64,000 bases of DNA from Pseudomonadota bacterium (GTDB lineage Bacteria > Desulfobacterota > Desulfarculia > Desulfarculales > Desulfarculaceae), in assembly GCA_018819925.1 (NCBI GenBank), contig JAHJPG010000006.1:1-64000 (forward strand), written 5' to 3'. A program made the translations under genes and the position numbers. Below the pieces are notes generated by a model. The model was given only the letters and a program-made list of their open reading frames with translations, had not been told where the DNA came from and did no database searches. How positions within the stretch are numbered: position 1 is the stretch's first letter; each line of letters starts with the position of its first letter. This document shows positions 25,457 to 33,956 of the stretch, one piece after another.

Positions 25457-26217
25457 AGCAAGGCCCTTTCCCGCAGCATGGCCAACAGGCGCTCCGCTTT
25501 TTGGGCGGCGCTTCCTTCCAGCACCAGGCCCGCCCGCCGCTTTTCGGGCGGAGTGAGGGCCACCACTTTTTCGCGGTCCGGCGGCGCGGCCAAGCCGGCG
25601 GCATCCACGGTGAGCGGAGTGGTCTTCTTGGCCCGCAACAAGTTGGACAATGTGGGATAGCGCGGCTGATTGGGGCCGGACTGCACGGTGAGCAGGGCGG
25701 GCAGGGGCAGAGCCAGGCGCTGCCGCCGCCCGCCTTCCATCTCCCGCTCCACCGCCAGGGCGTGTCCGTCAACTTTCAGGCTCACCACCGAGGTGACCGG
25801 GGGCCAACCCAGATGCGCGGCCAGCATGGGCCCCACCGCGCCCTGCATGGCGTCCTCGGACATGACCCCGGTGAGTATCAGATCGAAGTTTTGCCCTTGA
25901 GCCCAGGCCGCTATCCAGGCGGCCAGGGTGGCCGGGCGGGGCGGCGGCTGATCGGGAGCCAGGATATGCACCGCCCGGTCGGCCCCCATGCCCAGGGCCC
26001 GGCGCAGGACATCCACCACCGGCGGCGGACCCACGCTTAGTACGGTGAGGTTGGTTCGTGGCAGGCGGTCCTTGAGGCGCAGGGCCTCCTCCAAGGCCAA
26101 TTCGTCATAGGAGCCGACCTTGCGGCGCAGGGGAGGGCGGGGGCGCAGTTCGGTGCCTTGGAGGTCGAAAAGACTCTCCGGCTCCCACACCTGCTTGATG
26201 CATACCAGGATGCGCAT
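25453..26217 (-). CDS. etfB: Electron transfer flavoprotein, beta subunit
   Basis: A 254-residue ETF beta subunit. Typical segments are MRILVCIKQVWEPES, YDELALEEALRLKDR, GADRAVHILA and LTGVMSEDAMQGAVGPMLA. It forms the AMP/FAD-binding heterodimer with EtfA, encoded immediately downstream with a 4-base overlap. It is the first gene after the promoter at 26257-26285. It probably serves the acyl-CoA dehydrogenases encoded at 17298 and 27112. Confidence 0.93.
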   Translation of the reverse strand: MRILVCIKQVWEPESLFDLQGTELRPRPPLRRKVGSYDELALEEALRLKDRLPRTNLTVLSVGPPPVVDVLRRALGMGADRAVHILAPDQPPPRPATLAAWIAAWAQGQNFDLILTGVMSEDAMQGAVGPMLAAHLGWPPVTSVVSLKVDGHALAVEREMEGGRRQRLALPLPALLTVQSGPNQPRYPTLSNLLRAKKTTPLTVDAAGLAAPPDREKVVALTPPEKRRAGLVLEGSAAQKAERLLAMLRERALL

Positions 26218-26256
26218 GGCCTCCCCCGTCTGTGCCCGCTATGAACCGCTGACTAC

Positions 26257-26285
26257 AGTGTAGGGCATGGCCCCATCCCTGCCAA
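26257..26285 (-). promoter_or_regulatory. Sigma-70-type promoter for etfBA
   Basis: On the minus strand TTGGCA (26285-26280, five of six) and TACACT (26262-26257, four of six) are separated by exactly 17 bases. Transcription would begin near 26250, about 30 bases before the etfB start. The palindrome at 26294-26307 ends 9 bases upstream of the -35 element. Confidence 0.55.
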
Positions 26286-26293
26286 GATAAAAA

Positions 26294-26307
26294 CGAACGA
26301 TCGCTCG
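26294..26307. promoter_or_regulatory. Candidate TetR-family operator
   Basis: The 14-base near-palindrome CGAACGATCGCTCG matches in six of seven pairs and is of the GAACG/CGTTC style bound by many TetR-family repressors. It lies between the divergent etfBA promoter and the plus-strand operon that encodes a TetR regulator (28317-29033). Control of both units from this site is inferred. Confidence 0.45.
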
Positions 26308-26393
26308 GAAAATAGTTGCATTCGGAGGCTGGCGGGGGCACCATTAGGTTGTACGGCAAACGGTCCGCCAGGGCCGGGGAGAGTTCAGCCGGC

Positions 26394-27092
26394 ATGAGCG
26401 TCTTGTACATGATGCGCCACGGTCAGGCGTCCTTTGGCCAGGAAAACTACGACCGGCTCTCGGGGCTGGGCCTGCGCCAGGCCGCCTTAGCTGGTGAGCA
26501 CCTTGCGCGCCTGGGCCTTAGCTTTGACGCCGCCTATTGCGGCACAATGTACCGGCAGCAAGACACCGCCCGGGAGGTGCTGGCCCGGCTGGCCTCGCCG
26601 CCCCGGCTTGCCGAGCTGCCTGGGTTCAACGAATACGATTCCGGCCCCATCATCCAGGCCCTGCTGCCGGTCATGCAAAAGGAGGACCCCGCCGTGGCCG
26701 AGGCTTGGCCGCGCATGTATCAGGAGCGCAAGGCCTTTCAAACCATCTACGAAGGAGCCATGCGCCGCTGGGTTTCCGGGCGCTACGACACCGGGCCGGC
26801 CGAAACCTGGCGGGCGTTTTTGGACCGCAGCCGTCAGGCCCTGGAGCAGGTGCGGGGGGACAACGGACGGGGCAATACAGTATTGGTGTTCACCTCGGGC
26901 GGCCCCATCTCGGCGGCCCTACGCCTGGCCCTGGGTCTGAGCGACGAGACGGCCCTGCGCCTGACCTGGGTCATCAAGAACGCCTCTCTTACCAGCTTTT
27001 TTTACAACGACCGGGAGCTTACCCTATCCTCGTTCAACGCCACCGCCCATTTGGACCAACGGCGGGAGCCGGAGTTGATCACATACCGCTAG
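26394..27092 (+). CDS. Histidine phosphatase superfamily protein (phosphoglycerate mutase-like)
   Basis: A 232-residue branch-1 histidine phosphatase. The phospho-accepting motif is MMRHGQASF (R8, H9, G10); further family positions are seen in YCGTMYRQQDTA and the late VFTSGGPISA, where the usual GG/H motif is modified. Such enzymes remove phosphate from small molecules or proteins. The start at 26394 was taken because upstream readings lack the family sequence. It is the first gene of the ACAD10/11-like operon, 19 bases before the dehydrogenase. A link to a phosphorylated intermediate is possible but unproven. Confidence 0.85.
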   Translation: MSVLYMMRHGQASFGQENYDRLSGLGLRQAALAGEHLARLGLSFDAAYCGTMYRQQDTAREVLARLASPPRLAELPGFNEYDSGPIIQALLPVMQKEDPAVAEAWPRMYQERKAFQTIYEGAMRRWVSGRYDTGPAETWRAFLDRSRQALEQVRGDNGRGNTVLVFTSGGPISAALRLALGLSDETALRLTWVIKNASLTSFFYNDRELTLSSFNATAHLDQRREPELITYR

Positions 27093-27111
27093 GCCGCCGG
27101 AAGGACAAGCC

Positions 27112-28320
27112 ATGGATTTTCAAATATCGGAAGAGACCCGGACCATCCTGGAGTTGATAAACGAGTTCGTGGACAAGGAACTCATCCCCCTGGAGCAGGA
27201 CTTTCTGCACCGGCCCTGGGAGGACTTGGAGCCGGTGCTCAAGGCCAAGCGGGAGTTGGTCAAGCAGATGGAGCTATGGGCCCCCCTTCATCCCAAAGAG
27301 TTCGGGGGCATGGGCCTTGGTTTGGTGGACTACGGCCTGGTGTGCGAGGCCCTGGCCCGCAACCCATTGGGGGTGTACGTGTTCGGCTGCCAGGCCCCGG
27401 ACGCGGGCAACATCGAGATACTCATCAAATACGGCACCCCGGAGCAGAAAGAAAAATACCTCAAGCCCCTCATCGCGGGCGAAATCCGCTCCTGTTTCTC
27501 CATGACCGAGCCCGAGCAGCCGGGCTCCAACCCGGTGCTCCTGGACACCTCCGCAGTCGCTGACGGCGACGACTACGTGATCAACGGGCACAAGTGGTTC
27601 ACCTCCTCGGCCGACGGCGCCTCCTTCGCCATCGTCATGGCGGTGACCAACCCCGAGGCTCCGCCGCATCTCCGGGCCTCCATGGTCATCGTGCCCATCG
27701 GCACGCCCGGCTTCAACCTGGTGCGCAACATCCCGGTGATGGGCCACGCGGGATCGGGCTGGCACAGCCACGCCGAGATCCTCTACCAGTCCTGCCGGGT
27801 GCCCCGGGCCAACCTGCTGGGCCCCGAGGGGCACGGCTTCGTCATCGCCCAGGAGCGCCTGGGGCCGGGCCGCATCCACCATTGCATGCGCTGGATCGGC
27901 ATCTGCAACCGGGCCCTGGAGATGATGTGCCAGCAGGCCCTGACCCGGCAGATCGCCCCGGGCCGCCGCCTGGCCGACAAGCAGATCGTCCAGGCCTGGA
28001 TAGCCGAGAGCGCCGCCGAGATGCGGGCCGCCCGCCTCATGGTGCTCAACTGCGCCTGGCGCATAGAGCACCATGGCCAGAAGGAGGCCCGCCAGGACAT
28101 ATCCTTGATAAAGTTCTACACCGCCGGGGTGATGCAGCGGGTCCTGGACCGGGCGGTGCAGGTGCACGGCGGCCTGGGGGTTACCGACGACACCGTGCTG
28201 GCTTCCTTTTACCGTGGCGAGCGTTCGGCGCGAATCTACGACGGGGTGGACGAGGTGCATAAGGTGTCGGTGGCCAGGCGCATTTTGAAAGAGTACGCGG
28301 CGGAGCACGGCATCCAATGA
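27112..28320 (+). CDS. Acyl-CoA dehydrogenase, ACAD10/ACAD11-like
   Basis: A 402-residue acyl-CoA dehydrogenase. It shares with the dehydrogenase domain of eukaryotic ACAD10/ACAD11 the stretch ERLGPGRIHHCMR (near 250), the FGCQAPDAGNIEIL segment, the SCFSMTEPEQPGS region, and YDGVDEVHK in place of the usual YEGTSEIQ. In that subfamily the ACAD domain works with an APH-type kinase domain on 4-hydroxyacyl-CoAs, eliminating phosphate from the phosphorylated intermediate. A separate APH kinase gene (29030-30100) is in the same operon here. The subfamily match is from memory, not from an alignment. Its ATG follows an AAGGACA site. Confidence 0.9.
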   Translation: MDFQISEETRTILELINEFVDKELIPLEQDFLHRPWEDLEPVLKAKRELVKQMELWAPLHPKEFGGMGLGLVDYGLVCEALARNPLGVYVFGCQAPDAGNIEILIKYGTPEQKEKYLKPLIAGEIRSCFSMTEPEQPGSNPVLLDTSAVADGDDYVINGHKWFTSSADGASFAIVMAVTNPEAPPHLRASMVIVPIGTPGFNLVRNIPVMGHAGSGWHSHAEILYQSCRVPRANLLGPEGHGFVIAQERLGPGRIHHCMRWIGICNRALEMMCQQALTRQIAPGRRLADKQIVQAWIAESAAEMRAARLMVLNCAWRIEHHGQKEARQDISLIKFYTAGVMQRVLDRAVQVHGGLGVTDDTVLASFYRGERSARIYDGVDEVHKVSVARRILKEYAAEHGIQ

Positions 28321-29033
28321 CCTACCGCCAGTTTACGCGCCAGGCCAAGCTCACCCGCCGGGATTTCTGCCTGGAGATGCTGGCCGCCCACCGCGAAGAC
28401 ATCAAGGCCAAGAAGGACGAGACTGCGGTCAAGAACCTGGAGCTGATCTTTCAGGCCACCCTCGAGGTGAGCAACCAAAAGGGCTTTCAGGCCATGACCA
28501 TGCGGGACCTTAGCCGGGCCAGCGGCATTTCGGTGGGCGCCATGTACGACTACTTCAACAGCAAGGAGTCCCTTCTGGAGATGATCCAGGAGGCCGGCCG
28601 CCGCATCGCCGGGCGGGTGATGCGCCAGGCCGTTTCCGGCGCCGAGGCCCCGCCGGAAAAGCTGGCCGCCGCCATCCGCGCCCACCTTTACCTGAGCGAG
28701 GCCATGCAGCCCTGGTTTTTCTTCTCCTACATGGAGGCGCGCCACTTGGGAAAGGTGGAGAAGCAGCGGGCCAAGGAAGGCGAACTGGCCACCGAGCGGC
28801 ACATAGCCGAGATCATCAGGGCGGGCAAGCGGCAAGGCGTCTTCGCCGATGTGGATCATCGCCTGGGCGCGGCGGTAATCAAGGCCATGCTGCAAGACTG
28901 GTATCTCAAGCGCTGGAAGTACGCCAAGCGCCGGGTGAGCGTGGAGCGCTACGCCGATTTCGTGGTGGGCATGGCTCATGGATTTTGCCGAAACGGCCTG
29001 GGAGATGCCGGGCCACGAGAGGTCCGGCAATGA
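28317..29033 (+). CDS. TetR-family transcriptional regulator
   Basis: A 238-residue regulator with an N-terminal extension of about 35 residues before the DNA-binding domain. The helix-turn-helix region spans about 45-90 (TMRDLSRASGISVGAMYDYF, then NSKESLL). The C-terminal domain would bind an acyl-CoA or related ligand. It overlaps the dehydrogenase stop (ATGA) and the following kinase start, so it is coupled to the pathway genes. It probably represses its own operon and perhaps etfBA through the palindrome at 26294-26307. Confidence 0.92.
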   Translation: MTYRQFTRQAKLTRRDFCLEMLAAHREDIKAKKDETAVKNLELIFQATLEVSNQKGFQAMTMRDLSRASGISVGAMYDYFNSKESLLEMIQEAGRRIAGRVMRQAVSGAEAPPEKLAAAIRAHLYLSEAMQPWFFFSYMEARHLGKVEKQRAKEGELATERHIAEIIRAGKRQGVFADVDHRLGAAVIKAMLQDWYLKRWKYAKRRVSVERYADFVVGMAHGFCRNGLGDAGPREVRQ

Positions 29034-30100
29034 GCGAACTCATGGATCAGACCGCCCGCGTCAGGCCGGGGGAGGAGTTGGACGCCGGGCGGCTGGAAGC
29101 GTTTTTGCGCCAAAACATTTCCGGCCCGCGCGGTCCTCTGGAGATACGCCAATTCCCATCGGGCTATTCCAACCTCACCTACTTTTTGCGCATGGGTGGT
29201 CGGGAGATGGTTTTGCGCCGTCCTCCCCACGGCACCAAGGCCAAGACCGCCCACGACATGGGCCGCGAATTCAAGGTCCTCAGCGCCCTGCACCCGGTGT
29301 TTCCTTACTGCCCCAAGCCGCTGGCCTACAGCGAGGCCCCGGACATCATGGGCTGCCCTTTCTACCTGATGGAGCGCATCAAGGGCATCATCCTGCGCCG
29401 CAGCCTGCCGCCGGAGCTTGGCTTCGGCCCGGACGAGCTGCGCCGGCTCACCCGGCGCCTGGTGGAGGTGATGGCCGAGCTGCACGCGGTGGACTTTCAG
29501 GCCGCCGGGCTGGGCGAATTCGGCAAGCCCCAGGGCTATGTCCGCCGGCAGGTGGAGGGCTGGAGCAAGCGCTACCGCGCCGCCCGCACCCCGGACGTGC
29601 CCGGCGGCGAGGCGGTGATGGACTGGCTGGCCCAGGAGATGCCGCCGGAAAGCCCCACCCCCACGGTGATCCACAACGACTTCAAGCTGGACAACGTGGT
29701 GCTGGACCCGGCCGACCCCTTGAAAATAATCGGGGTGCTGGATTGGGAGATGGCCACCCTGGGCGATCCCCTGATGGACCTGGCCTGCACCTTGGCCTAT
29801 TGGGTGCAGGCCGACGACCCGCCGGAGCTGGTGGGGGAGGCCTCCATGATCACCCATCTGCCGGGCAGCCTGACCCGCCGGGAGGCGGTGGAGTATTACG
29901 GGCAGCTCACGGGCCGGATCATGGACCGCATGGATTTTTACTACTGCTTCGGGCTGTTCCGCCTGGCGGTGATAGCCCAGCAGATATACTACCGCTACTA
30001 CCACGGCCAGACAGCCGACGGCCGTTTCGCCCGGCTGGGCGGCGCCGTGGGAGCCCTGCTGGCCAAGGCCCGATCGGTGATGCACGGGACGGCCGGCTAG
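29030..30100 (+). CDS. APH-family phosphotransferase (ACAD10/11- and LvaA-type kinase)
   Basis: A 356-residue protein-kinase-like small-molecule kinase. The glycine-containing loop is QFPSGYSNLTYFLRM (41-55), the catalytic loop is VIHNDFKLDN (213-222, catalytic D217), and the metal-binding motif is LDWEMATLGDPLMDLA (238-252). This type includes the kinase half of ACAD10/11 and LvaA, which phosphorylates 4-hydroxyvaleryl-CoA. Next to an ACAD10/11-like dehydrogenase it most likely phosphorylates a hydroxyacyl-CoA. It starts within an ATGA overlap with the TetR gene. Antibiotic resistance is unlikely. Confidence 0.88.
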   Translation: MSELMDQTARVRPGEELDAGRLEAFLRQNISGPRGPLEIRQFPSGYSNLTYFLRMGGREMVLRRPPHGTKAKTAHDMGREFKVLSALHPVFPYCPKPLAYSEAPDIMGCPFYLMERIKGIILRRSLPPELGFGPDELRRLTRRLVEVMAELHAVDFQAAGLGEFGKPQGYVRRQVEGWSKRYRAARTPDVPGGEAVMDWLAQEMPPESPTPTVIHNDFKLDNVVLDPADPLKIIGVLDWEMATLGDPLMDLACTLAYWVQADDPPELVGEASMITHLPGSLTRREAVEYYGQLTGRIMDRMDFYYCFGLFRLAVIAQQIYYRYYHGQTADGRFARLGGAVGALLAKARSVMHGTAG

Positions 30101-30168
30101 GGGCTGGGGCGCTATAGGAAAAACAACTCCCCGCCCTTAAGCGGGAAAGGTGCGGCAAGGAGATGAGC

Positions 30169-31491
30169 ATGGACAAGCCTTTTGTTTCCCTGGTTCGCTA
30201 CGATGAGGCCCTGGAGCCGGTGCGCCGGGCCGTGGACCTGTGCGGCGGCCTGGATCGCATCCCAAGTGGCGCCAAGGTTTTCATCAAGCCCAACATCGTC
30301 TATTGGACCAAGGCGGTGAACTTTCCCAAGTGGGGGGTGATAACCACCAGCCGCCTGTTGAACGACGTGGTGTCGCTTTTGCGCCAGCATGGGGTGAGCG
30401 ACATCACCATCGGCGAGGGCATGGTTCTGGGCCGTCCCGATGACACCGAGACCTCGGCTCATGCCTACGATAGCCTGGGCTACGCCAAGCTTCGCGACCG
30501 CTACGGGATAAAGCTCATCGACACCTTCCAGCGGCCTTTCCAGGAGGTGGACCTGGGGGACGGGGTGGTGCTCAACTTCAACCAGGACATCCTGGCCAGC
30601 GATTTCGTGATAGATCTGCCGGTGATGAAAACCCACGCCCAGACCGTGGTCAGCCTGGGCATTAAAAACCTCAAGGGCATGATCGACGTGAAGTCGCGCA
30701 AACGGTGCCACAGCGCGGATCCGGAAAAGGACCTCAATTTCCACATCGCCCGTCTGGCCGACCCCATGCCCCCCATTCTCACCATCATCGACGGCACCTT
30801 CACCTCGGAGTACGGCCCCGCCTTTGACGGGATGATTCACCGCCGCGACCTGCTGGCCGCCTCTTGGGACGTGCTGGCTGCGGACATGGTGGGCTCCGCG
30901 CTTCTGGGCCACCCGCCACAAAGCGTGCCCCACCTGGTGCATGCCGCCCGCAACCGGGGGCGCTCCCTGGACCTGGCCGGGGTGGAGGTCAGGGGGGAAG
31001 CCATTGAGGATCACGCGCGGTTCCACGCATGGTCTTTTCCTTATGCCGAGGACGGCTCTCTGCCGGCGCCCATGGCCAAAAAGGGCATTTCCGGGCTGGC
31101 CTATTACAAATATGACACCAGTCTTTGCACCTATTGTTCGGGCATAAACGGCGCGGTGCTTTCGGCCATCGCCATGACCTGGAAGGGCGAGCCCTGGGAC
31201 GACGTGGAGGTCTTGACCGGAAAAATGATGCAGCCCCGGCCCGGGGCCAAAAAGACCATTCTCCTGGGCAAGTGCATGTACCAGGCCCACAAGAACAACC
31301 CGGACATCAAGGAGATGATCGCCATCAAGGGTTGCCCGCCCAAGCCCGAACAGATCATCAAGGCCCTGCACCAGGCGGGCATCATGGCCGATGACAAGTT
31401 TTTCGCCAACCTGGACCGCATGCCCGGCATGTTCATGAAACGCTACCAGGACAAGCCGGAATACGACCAGGGCCTGTTTGCCATCGAGTAA
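30169..31491 (+). CDS. DUF362 domain protein
   Basis: A 440-residue DUF362-family protein. Landmarks are IPSGAKVFIKPNIV near residue 40, VIDLPVMKTHAQTVVSLGIK, NLKGMIDVKSRK, and a late cysteine-containing stretch SLCTYCSGIN and LLGKCMYQAHK. The family is often found near iron-sulfur or redox genes; its biochemical role is not established. The ATG at 30169 is preferred over 30163 because AAGGAG then lies at normal spacing. It sits between the kinase and 3-hydroxyacyl-CoA dehydrogenase genes and is probably co-transcribed with them. Confidence 0.8.
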   Translation: MDKPFVSLVRYDEALEPVRRAVDLCGGLDRIPSGAKVFIKPNIVYWTKAVNFPKWGVITTSRLLNDVVSLLRQHGVSDITIGEGMVLGRPDDTETSAHAYDSLGYAKLRDRYGIKLIDTFQRPFQEVDLGDGVVLNFNQDILASDFVIDLPVMKTHAQTVVSLGIKNLKGMIDVKSRKRCHSADPEKDLNFHIARLADPMPPILTIIDGTFTSEYGPAFDGMIHRRDLLAASWDVLAADMVGSALLGHPPQSVPHLVHAARNRGRSLDLAGVEVRGEAIEDHARFHAWSFPYAEDGSLPAPMAKKGISGLAYYKYDTSLCTYCSGINGAVLSAIAMTWKGEPWDDVEVLTGKMMQPRPGAKKTILLGKCMYQAHKNNPDIKEMIAIKGCPPKPEQIIKALHQAGIMADDKFFANLDRMPGMFMKRYQDKPEYDQGLFAIE

Positions 31492-31518
31492 TTGAACTTT
31501 CTACCGGGAGTCGAGGAT

Positions 31519-32397
31519 ATGCAGCGGGTGTTGGTGATCGGCGCGGGGTTCATGGGGGCCGGCATAGCCCAGGTGTGCGCCCAGGCCGGCCACCAGGTCA
31601 GCTTGGTGGACGTAAAACCCGGGGTCCTGGCCAAAGCCATGGCCGGCATGGAGGTTTCCCTGGGCAAACTGGCCCGCAAGGGTTTGCTTCGCGAGGAGCC
31701 AAGCGAGGTGCTGGCTCGGGTCTCCCCGGTGGATGGCCTGGACAGCGCGGCCCAGGCGGATTGGATAATCGAGGCGGCCCCAGAGATCGAAGCCCTGAAG
31801 CTGGAGCTGTTCGCCCGTTTGGACCGTCTGGCCAAGCCGGACACGCCCCTGGCCAGCAACACCTCCTCCATACCCATAAGCCGCCTGGCCTCGGCCACCT
31901 CGCACCCCGAAAGGGTGCTGGGCCTGCACTTTTTCGGGCCGGTGCCTCTCATGGGCCTGGTGGAGGTGGTCAAGGGCGAGCGGACCGCGCCGGAGGTGTT
32001 TGAGCGCGGCATGGCCTTTATTCGAGCCTTGGGCAAGCATCCGGTGCGGGTGGAGCGCGACATCCCCGGCTTTGTCATGAACCGCGTCTTCGCGGCCGCC
32101 TTCCGGGAGGCGGCGGATTTGGTGGCCGCCGGGGTCACCACCGCCGAGGACCTGGACGCCGGGATGCGCCTGGGCTATGGCTGGAACGCTGGGCCCTTTG
32201 AGGTGGCCGACAACGCCGGCCTGGACACCTTCGTGCTCATTGACCGCTTTTTAAAATCCATGGGCGAAAACGATCTGGTGGTGCGCTCGGGACTGGTGGA
32301 GAAGCTGGTGGAGCAGGGCCGCCTGGGGCGCAAGGCGGGCAAAGGCTTTTACGACTACACCCCCGAGGGCAAGCGGGTGCCGCGCAAACAAGAATAG
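31519..32397 (+). CDS. 3-hydroxyacyl-CoA dehydrogenase
   Basis: A 292-residue NAD-dependent dehydrogenase of the Hbd group. It begins MQRVLVIGAGFMGAGIAQV, with the dinucleotide fold glycines at 8-13. NTSSIPISRLA and LGLHFFGPVPLMGL carry the catalytic serine/asparagine and histidine region, and GRKAGKGFYDY lies at the C-terminus. It would oxidise the 3-hydroxyacyl-CoA made downstream of the ACAD/kinase steps. The ATG at 31519 has a GAGG site; an earlier TTG at 31492 is unlikely. It is the last gene of the plus-strand unit. Confidence 0.93.
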   Translation: MQRVLVIGAGFMGAGIAQVCAQAGHQVSLVDVKPGVLAKAMAGMEVSLGKLARKGLLREEPSEVLARVSPVDGLDSAAQADWIIEAAPEIEALKLELFARLDRLAKPDTPLASNTSSIPISRLASATSHPERVLGLHFFGPVPLMGLVEVVKGERTAPEVFERGMAFIRALGKHPVRVERDIPGFVMNRVFAAAFREAADLVAAGVTTAEDLDAGMRLGYGWNAGPFEVADNAGLDTFVLIDRFLKSMGENDLVVRSGLVEKLVEQGRLGRKAGKGFYDYTPEGKRVPRKQE

Positions 32398-32437
32398 GGC
32401 GTTTCCCGGGGTGATTGGCACCTAAATCGACGCGACC

Positions 32438-33334
32438 TCAGTAAAGGGCCTCCGGGCCGCGCCGGGCGAAAAGTTCGCCGTCGCGCAGGCCTTGTTCATA
32501 GCTCTGGCGCACCAGGCCGGGATTGGCCTTTTCCCACTTGGATATGGCCAGGGGCCGGGAGGGTTGGGCGTAGGTCACCCCTGGGCGGCCTCGCAGGGCC
32601 TGGGCCGGGTAGCGCCGGGTAAGCAGCACCAGCACCGGCTGTTCTCCGGGCCCCAGCAAATCCAGGGGGGCGTTGTCCAAGATGCCGCCGTCCACCACCC
32701 TGCCGCCGTCCCAACGGCACCAGGGCACCATGGGCGGCAGGCAGGAAGAGGCCACCACCAAATCCACCAGGTCCTTCACCGTGGCGCACTGGGAGGCCCG
32801 GCCCACCACCGGCTGAAAACCCAAGCGCCGGGCGTAGCGGTAATGCACCGGATCGCCCATGCCCTTTTCCAAACCGTAGCTCAGGTAGCCCAAGCACACG
32901 CCCAGGCCCGATTTGGCCCAGTCAGGGGGCCGGGTCATGAATATGCGCAGGTCCGGGCCCTGCTTGAGGCGGCCGAAGGATTCGCCCTCCAGCACCGATT
33001 CCAAGGCTCCCCGGTAAACGGCCAAACCGGTGGGGTCAGGCCAAAAAGGATTGCGTCCGGGAGGGTCGTGTTTGGCCCGGCGGGCGTGGGCGGCCTGATA
33101 ATACTCCATGGCCGCCTCGATCTGACCGGAAAAGACGTGGCAGGCCGTGCTGGCTCCCGCGCTTACCGCAGCCACCGCCAGGGGGGTCAGGCCCAGGGCC
33201 GGCGCCGCGGCCTGCCAAAAGCCGGCTTGCCAAAAGCAGCGAGACCCGCCGCCGGCGAAGACTACTCCATTGTATGGATTGTGATTAAACACGATGCATT
33301 GTACGTCCTGGCGGGTGTGAACGCTGGCATCCAT
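32438..33334 (-). CDS. Patatin-like phospholipase
   Basis: A 298-residue patatin-fold lipid acyl hydrolase. The oxyanion-hole loop is GGGSRC (28-33). The nucleophile serine lies in SAGASTA (about S62), a variant of the GXSXG motif in which the last Gly is Ala. The dyad aspartate is in VVDGGILDN (D215). No signal peptide is seen, so it is probably cytoplasmic or membrane-associated. It is convergent with the 3-hydroxyacyl-CoA dehydrogenase gene and lies at the left edge of the tRNA-Asp integration region. Substrate is unknown. Confidence 0.88.
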   Translation of the reverse strand: MDASVHTRQDVQCIVFNHNPYNGVVFAGGGSRCFWQAGFWQAAAPALGLTPLAVAAVSAGASTACHVFSGQIEAAMEYYQAAHARRAKHDPPGRNPFWPDPTGLAVYRGALESVLEGESFGRLKQGPDLRIFMTRPPDWAKSGLGVCLGYLSYGLEKGMGDPVHYRYARRLGFQPVVGRASQCATVKDLVDLVVASSCLPPMVPWCRWDGGRVVDGGILDNAPLDLLGPGEQPVLVLLTRRYPAQALRGRPGVTYAQPSRPLAISKWEKANPGLVRQSYEQGLRDGELFARRGPEALY

Positions 33335-33477
33335 TTTGACGGTTTGGCCGTTGGCATGGGTTGCTTCCTGTTATCGCGCGTTTCCTTGGCCGATTCACCC
33401 CCTGGGCTGATTATAGTGCTCCGCGTTAGGTCAGGCAATCCGCTCGCGGCGAACATCCGCGCGGCAAGGAAAAGCGC

Positions 33478-33555
33478 TTAGCCAAACTGGTTAGGCCTTT
33501 GATCTAACTGAGGGAGACGGCCGGGTTCGAACCGGCGGCCTTCGGCGTGACAGGG
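33478..33555 (-). repeat. Degraded tRNA-Asp 3'-half plus decayed terminator (att-like remnant 1)
   Basis: The 38 bases at 33517-33554 match the anticodon-to-acceptor part of the intact tRNA-Asp (40991-41028) with three differences. Just left, TAGCCAAACTGGTTAGGCC (33479-33497) is a decayed version of the tRNA's terminator hairpin. The 5' half of the tRNA is missing. This is what a displaced 3' end looks like after integration at a tRNA gene. Confidence 0.75.
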
Positions 33556-33644
33556 CGTTAAAAAACGAGCACCCCTCCTGGTTTCAGGCACTTAGCCGCA
33601 TTGCAAAGCACCAAGACGCACCGATTTGCACCAAAATGCATGAC

Positions 33645-33666
33645 GCCCTGCGTCAAATCCTACGTC
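33645..33666. repeat. Flanking direct repeat, left copy
   Basis: GCCCTGCGTCAAATCCTACG (33645-33664) continues to a final TC and recurs at 36774-36794 with one base change and one missing A. Each copy holds CCTACGTC-like motifs. The pair brackets the LuxR-regulator/amidase module. Confidence 0.65.
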
Positions 33667-33956
33667 ACAAAATTGATCCGCGGGGGGAGGCCGTGGCAAA
33701 GTGATCCGATAGAATCCCCGTTCCGCCGTATGTTGCTTGCCATACAGGACGTTATCCCCTCATTACTGATCACAACCAACAATTGCAGATCGCAAGCTGC
33801 TAGAAGAATATGTATTTGACCGCCTGAATTGGGATGGGATACCTTATGGGCATATGGGGATATCTGGTCCCGCCAATGGTGGCCGAATAGCCTGACTGCC
33901 CTACCATTGTGGCTTGTGTTCCTGAATGCAATCAAGCTCACATGTAGTGGTTATTT

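Larger units (their letters stand above)
33335..33956. other. 622-base non-coding stretch at the left edge of the tRNA-Asp region
   Basis: No convincing gene is seen. The stretch holds the degraded tRNA-Asp/terminator copy (33478-33555) and one copy of a 21-22-base repeat (33645-33666). The rest, about 33670-33956, is AT-richer and of foreign appearance, and may carry the promoter of the LuxR-type regulator. The two short open frames here have no recognisable product. Confidence 0.7.

Noticed and set aside
29030-30100. Aminoglycoside resistance kinase
   Set aside because: The fold is shared, but the neighbours are acyl-CoA enzymes and the sequence resembles the ACAD10/11-type kinases.
33601-33941. 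Short open frames on both strands (72 and 93 codons)
   Set aside because: No recognisable product, no good ribosome binding site, and they overlap each other in a non-coding scar region.
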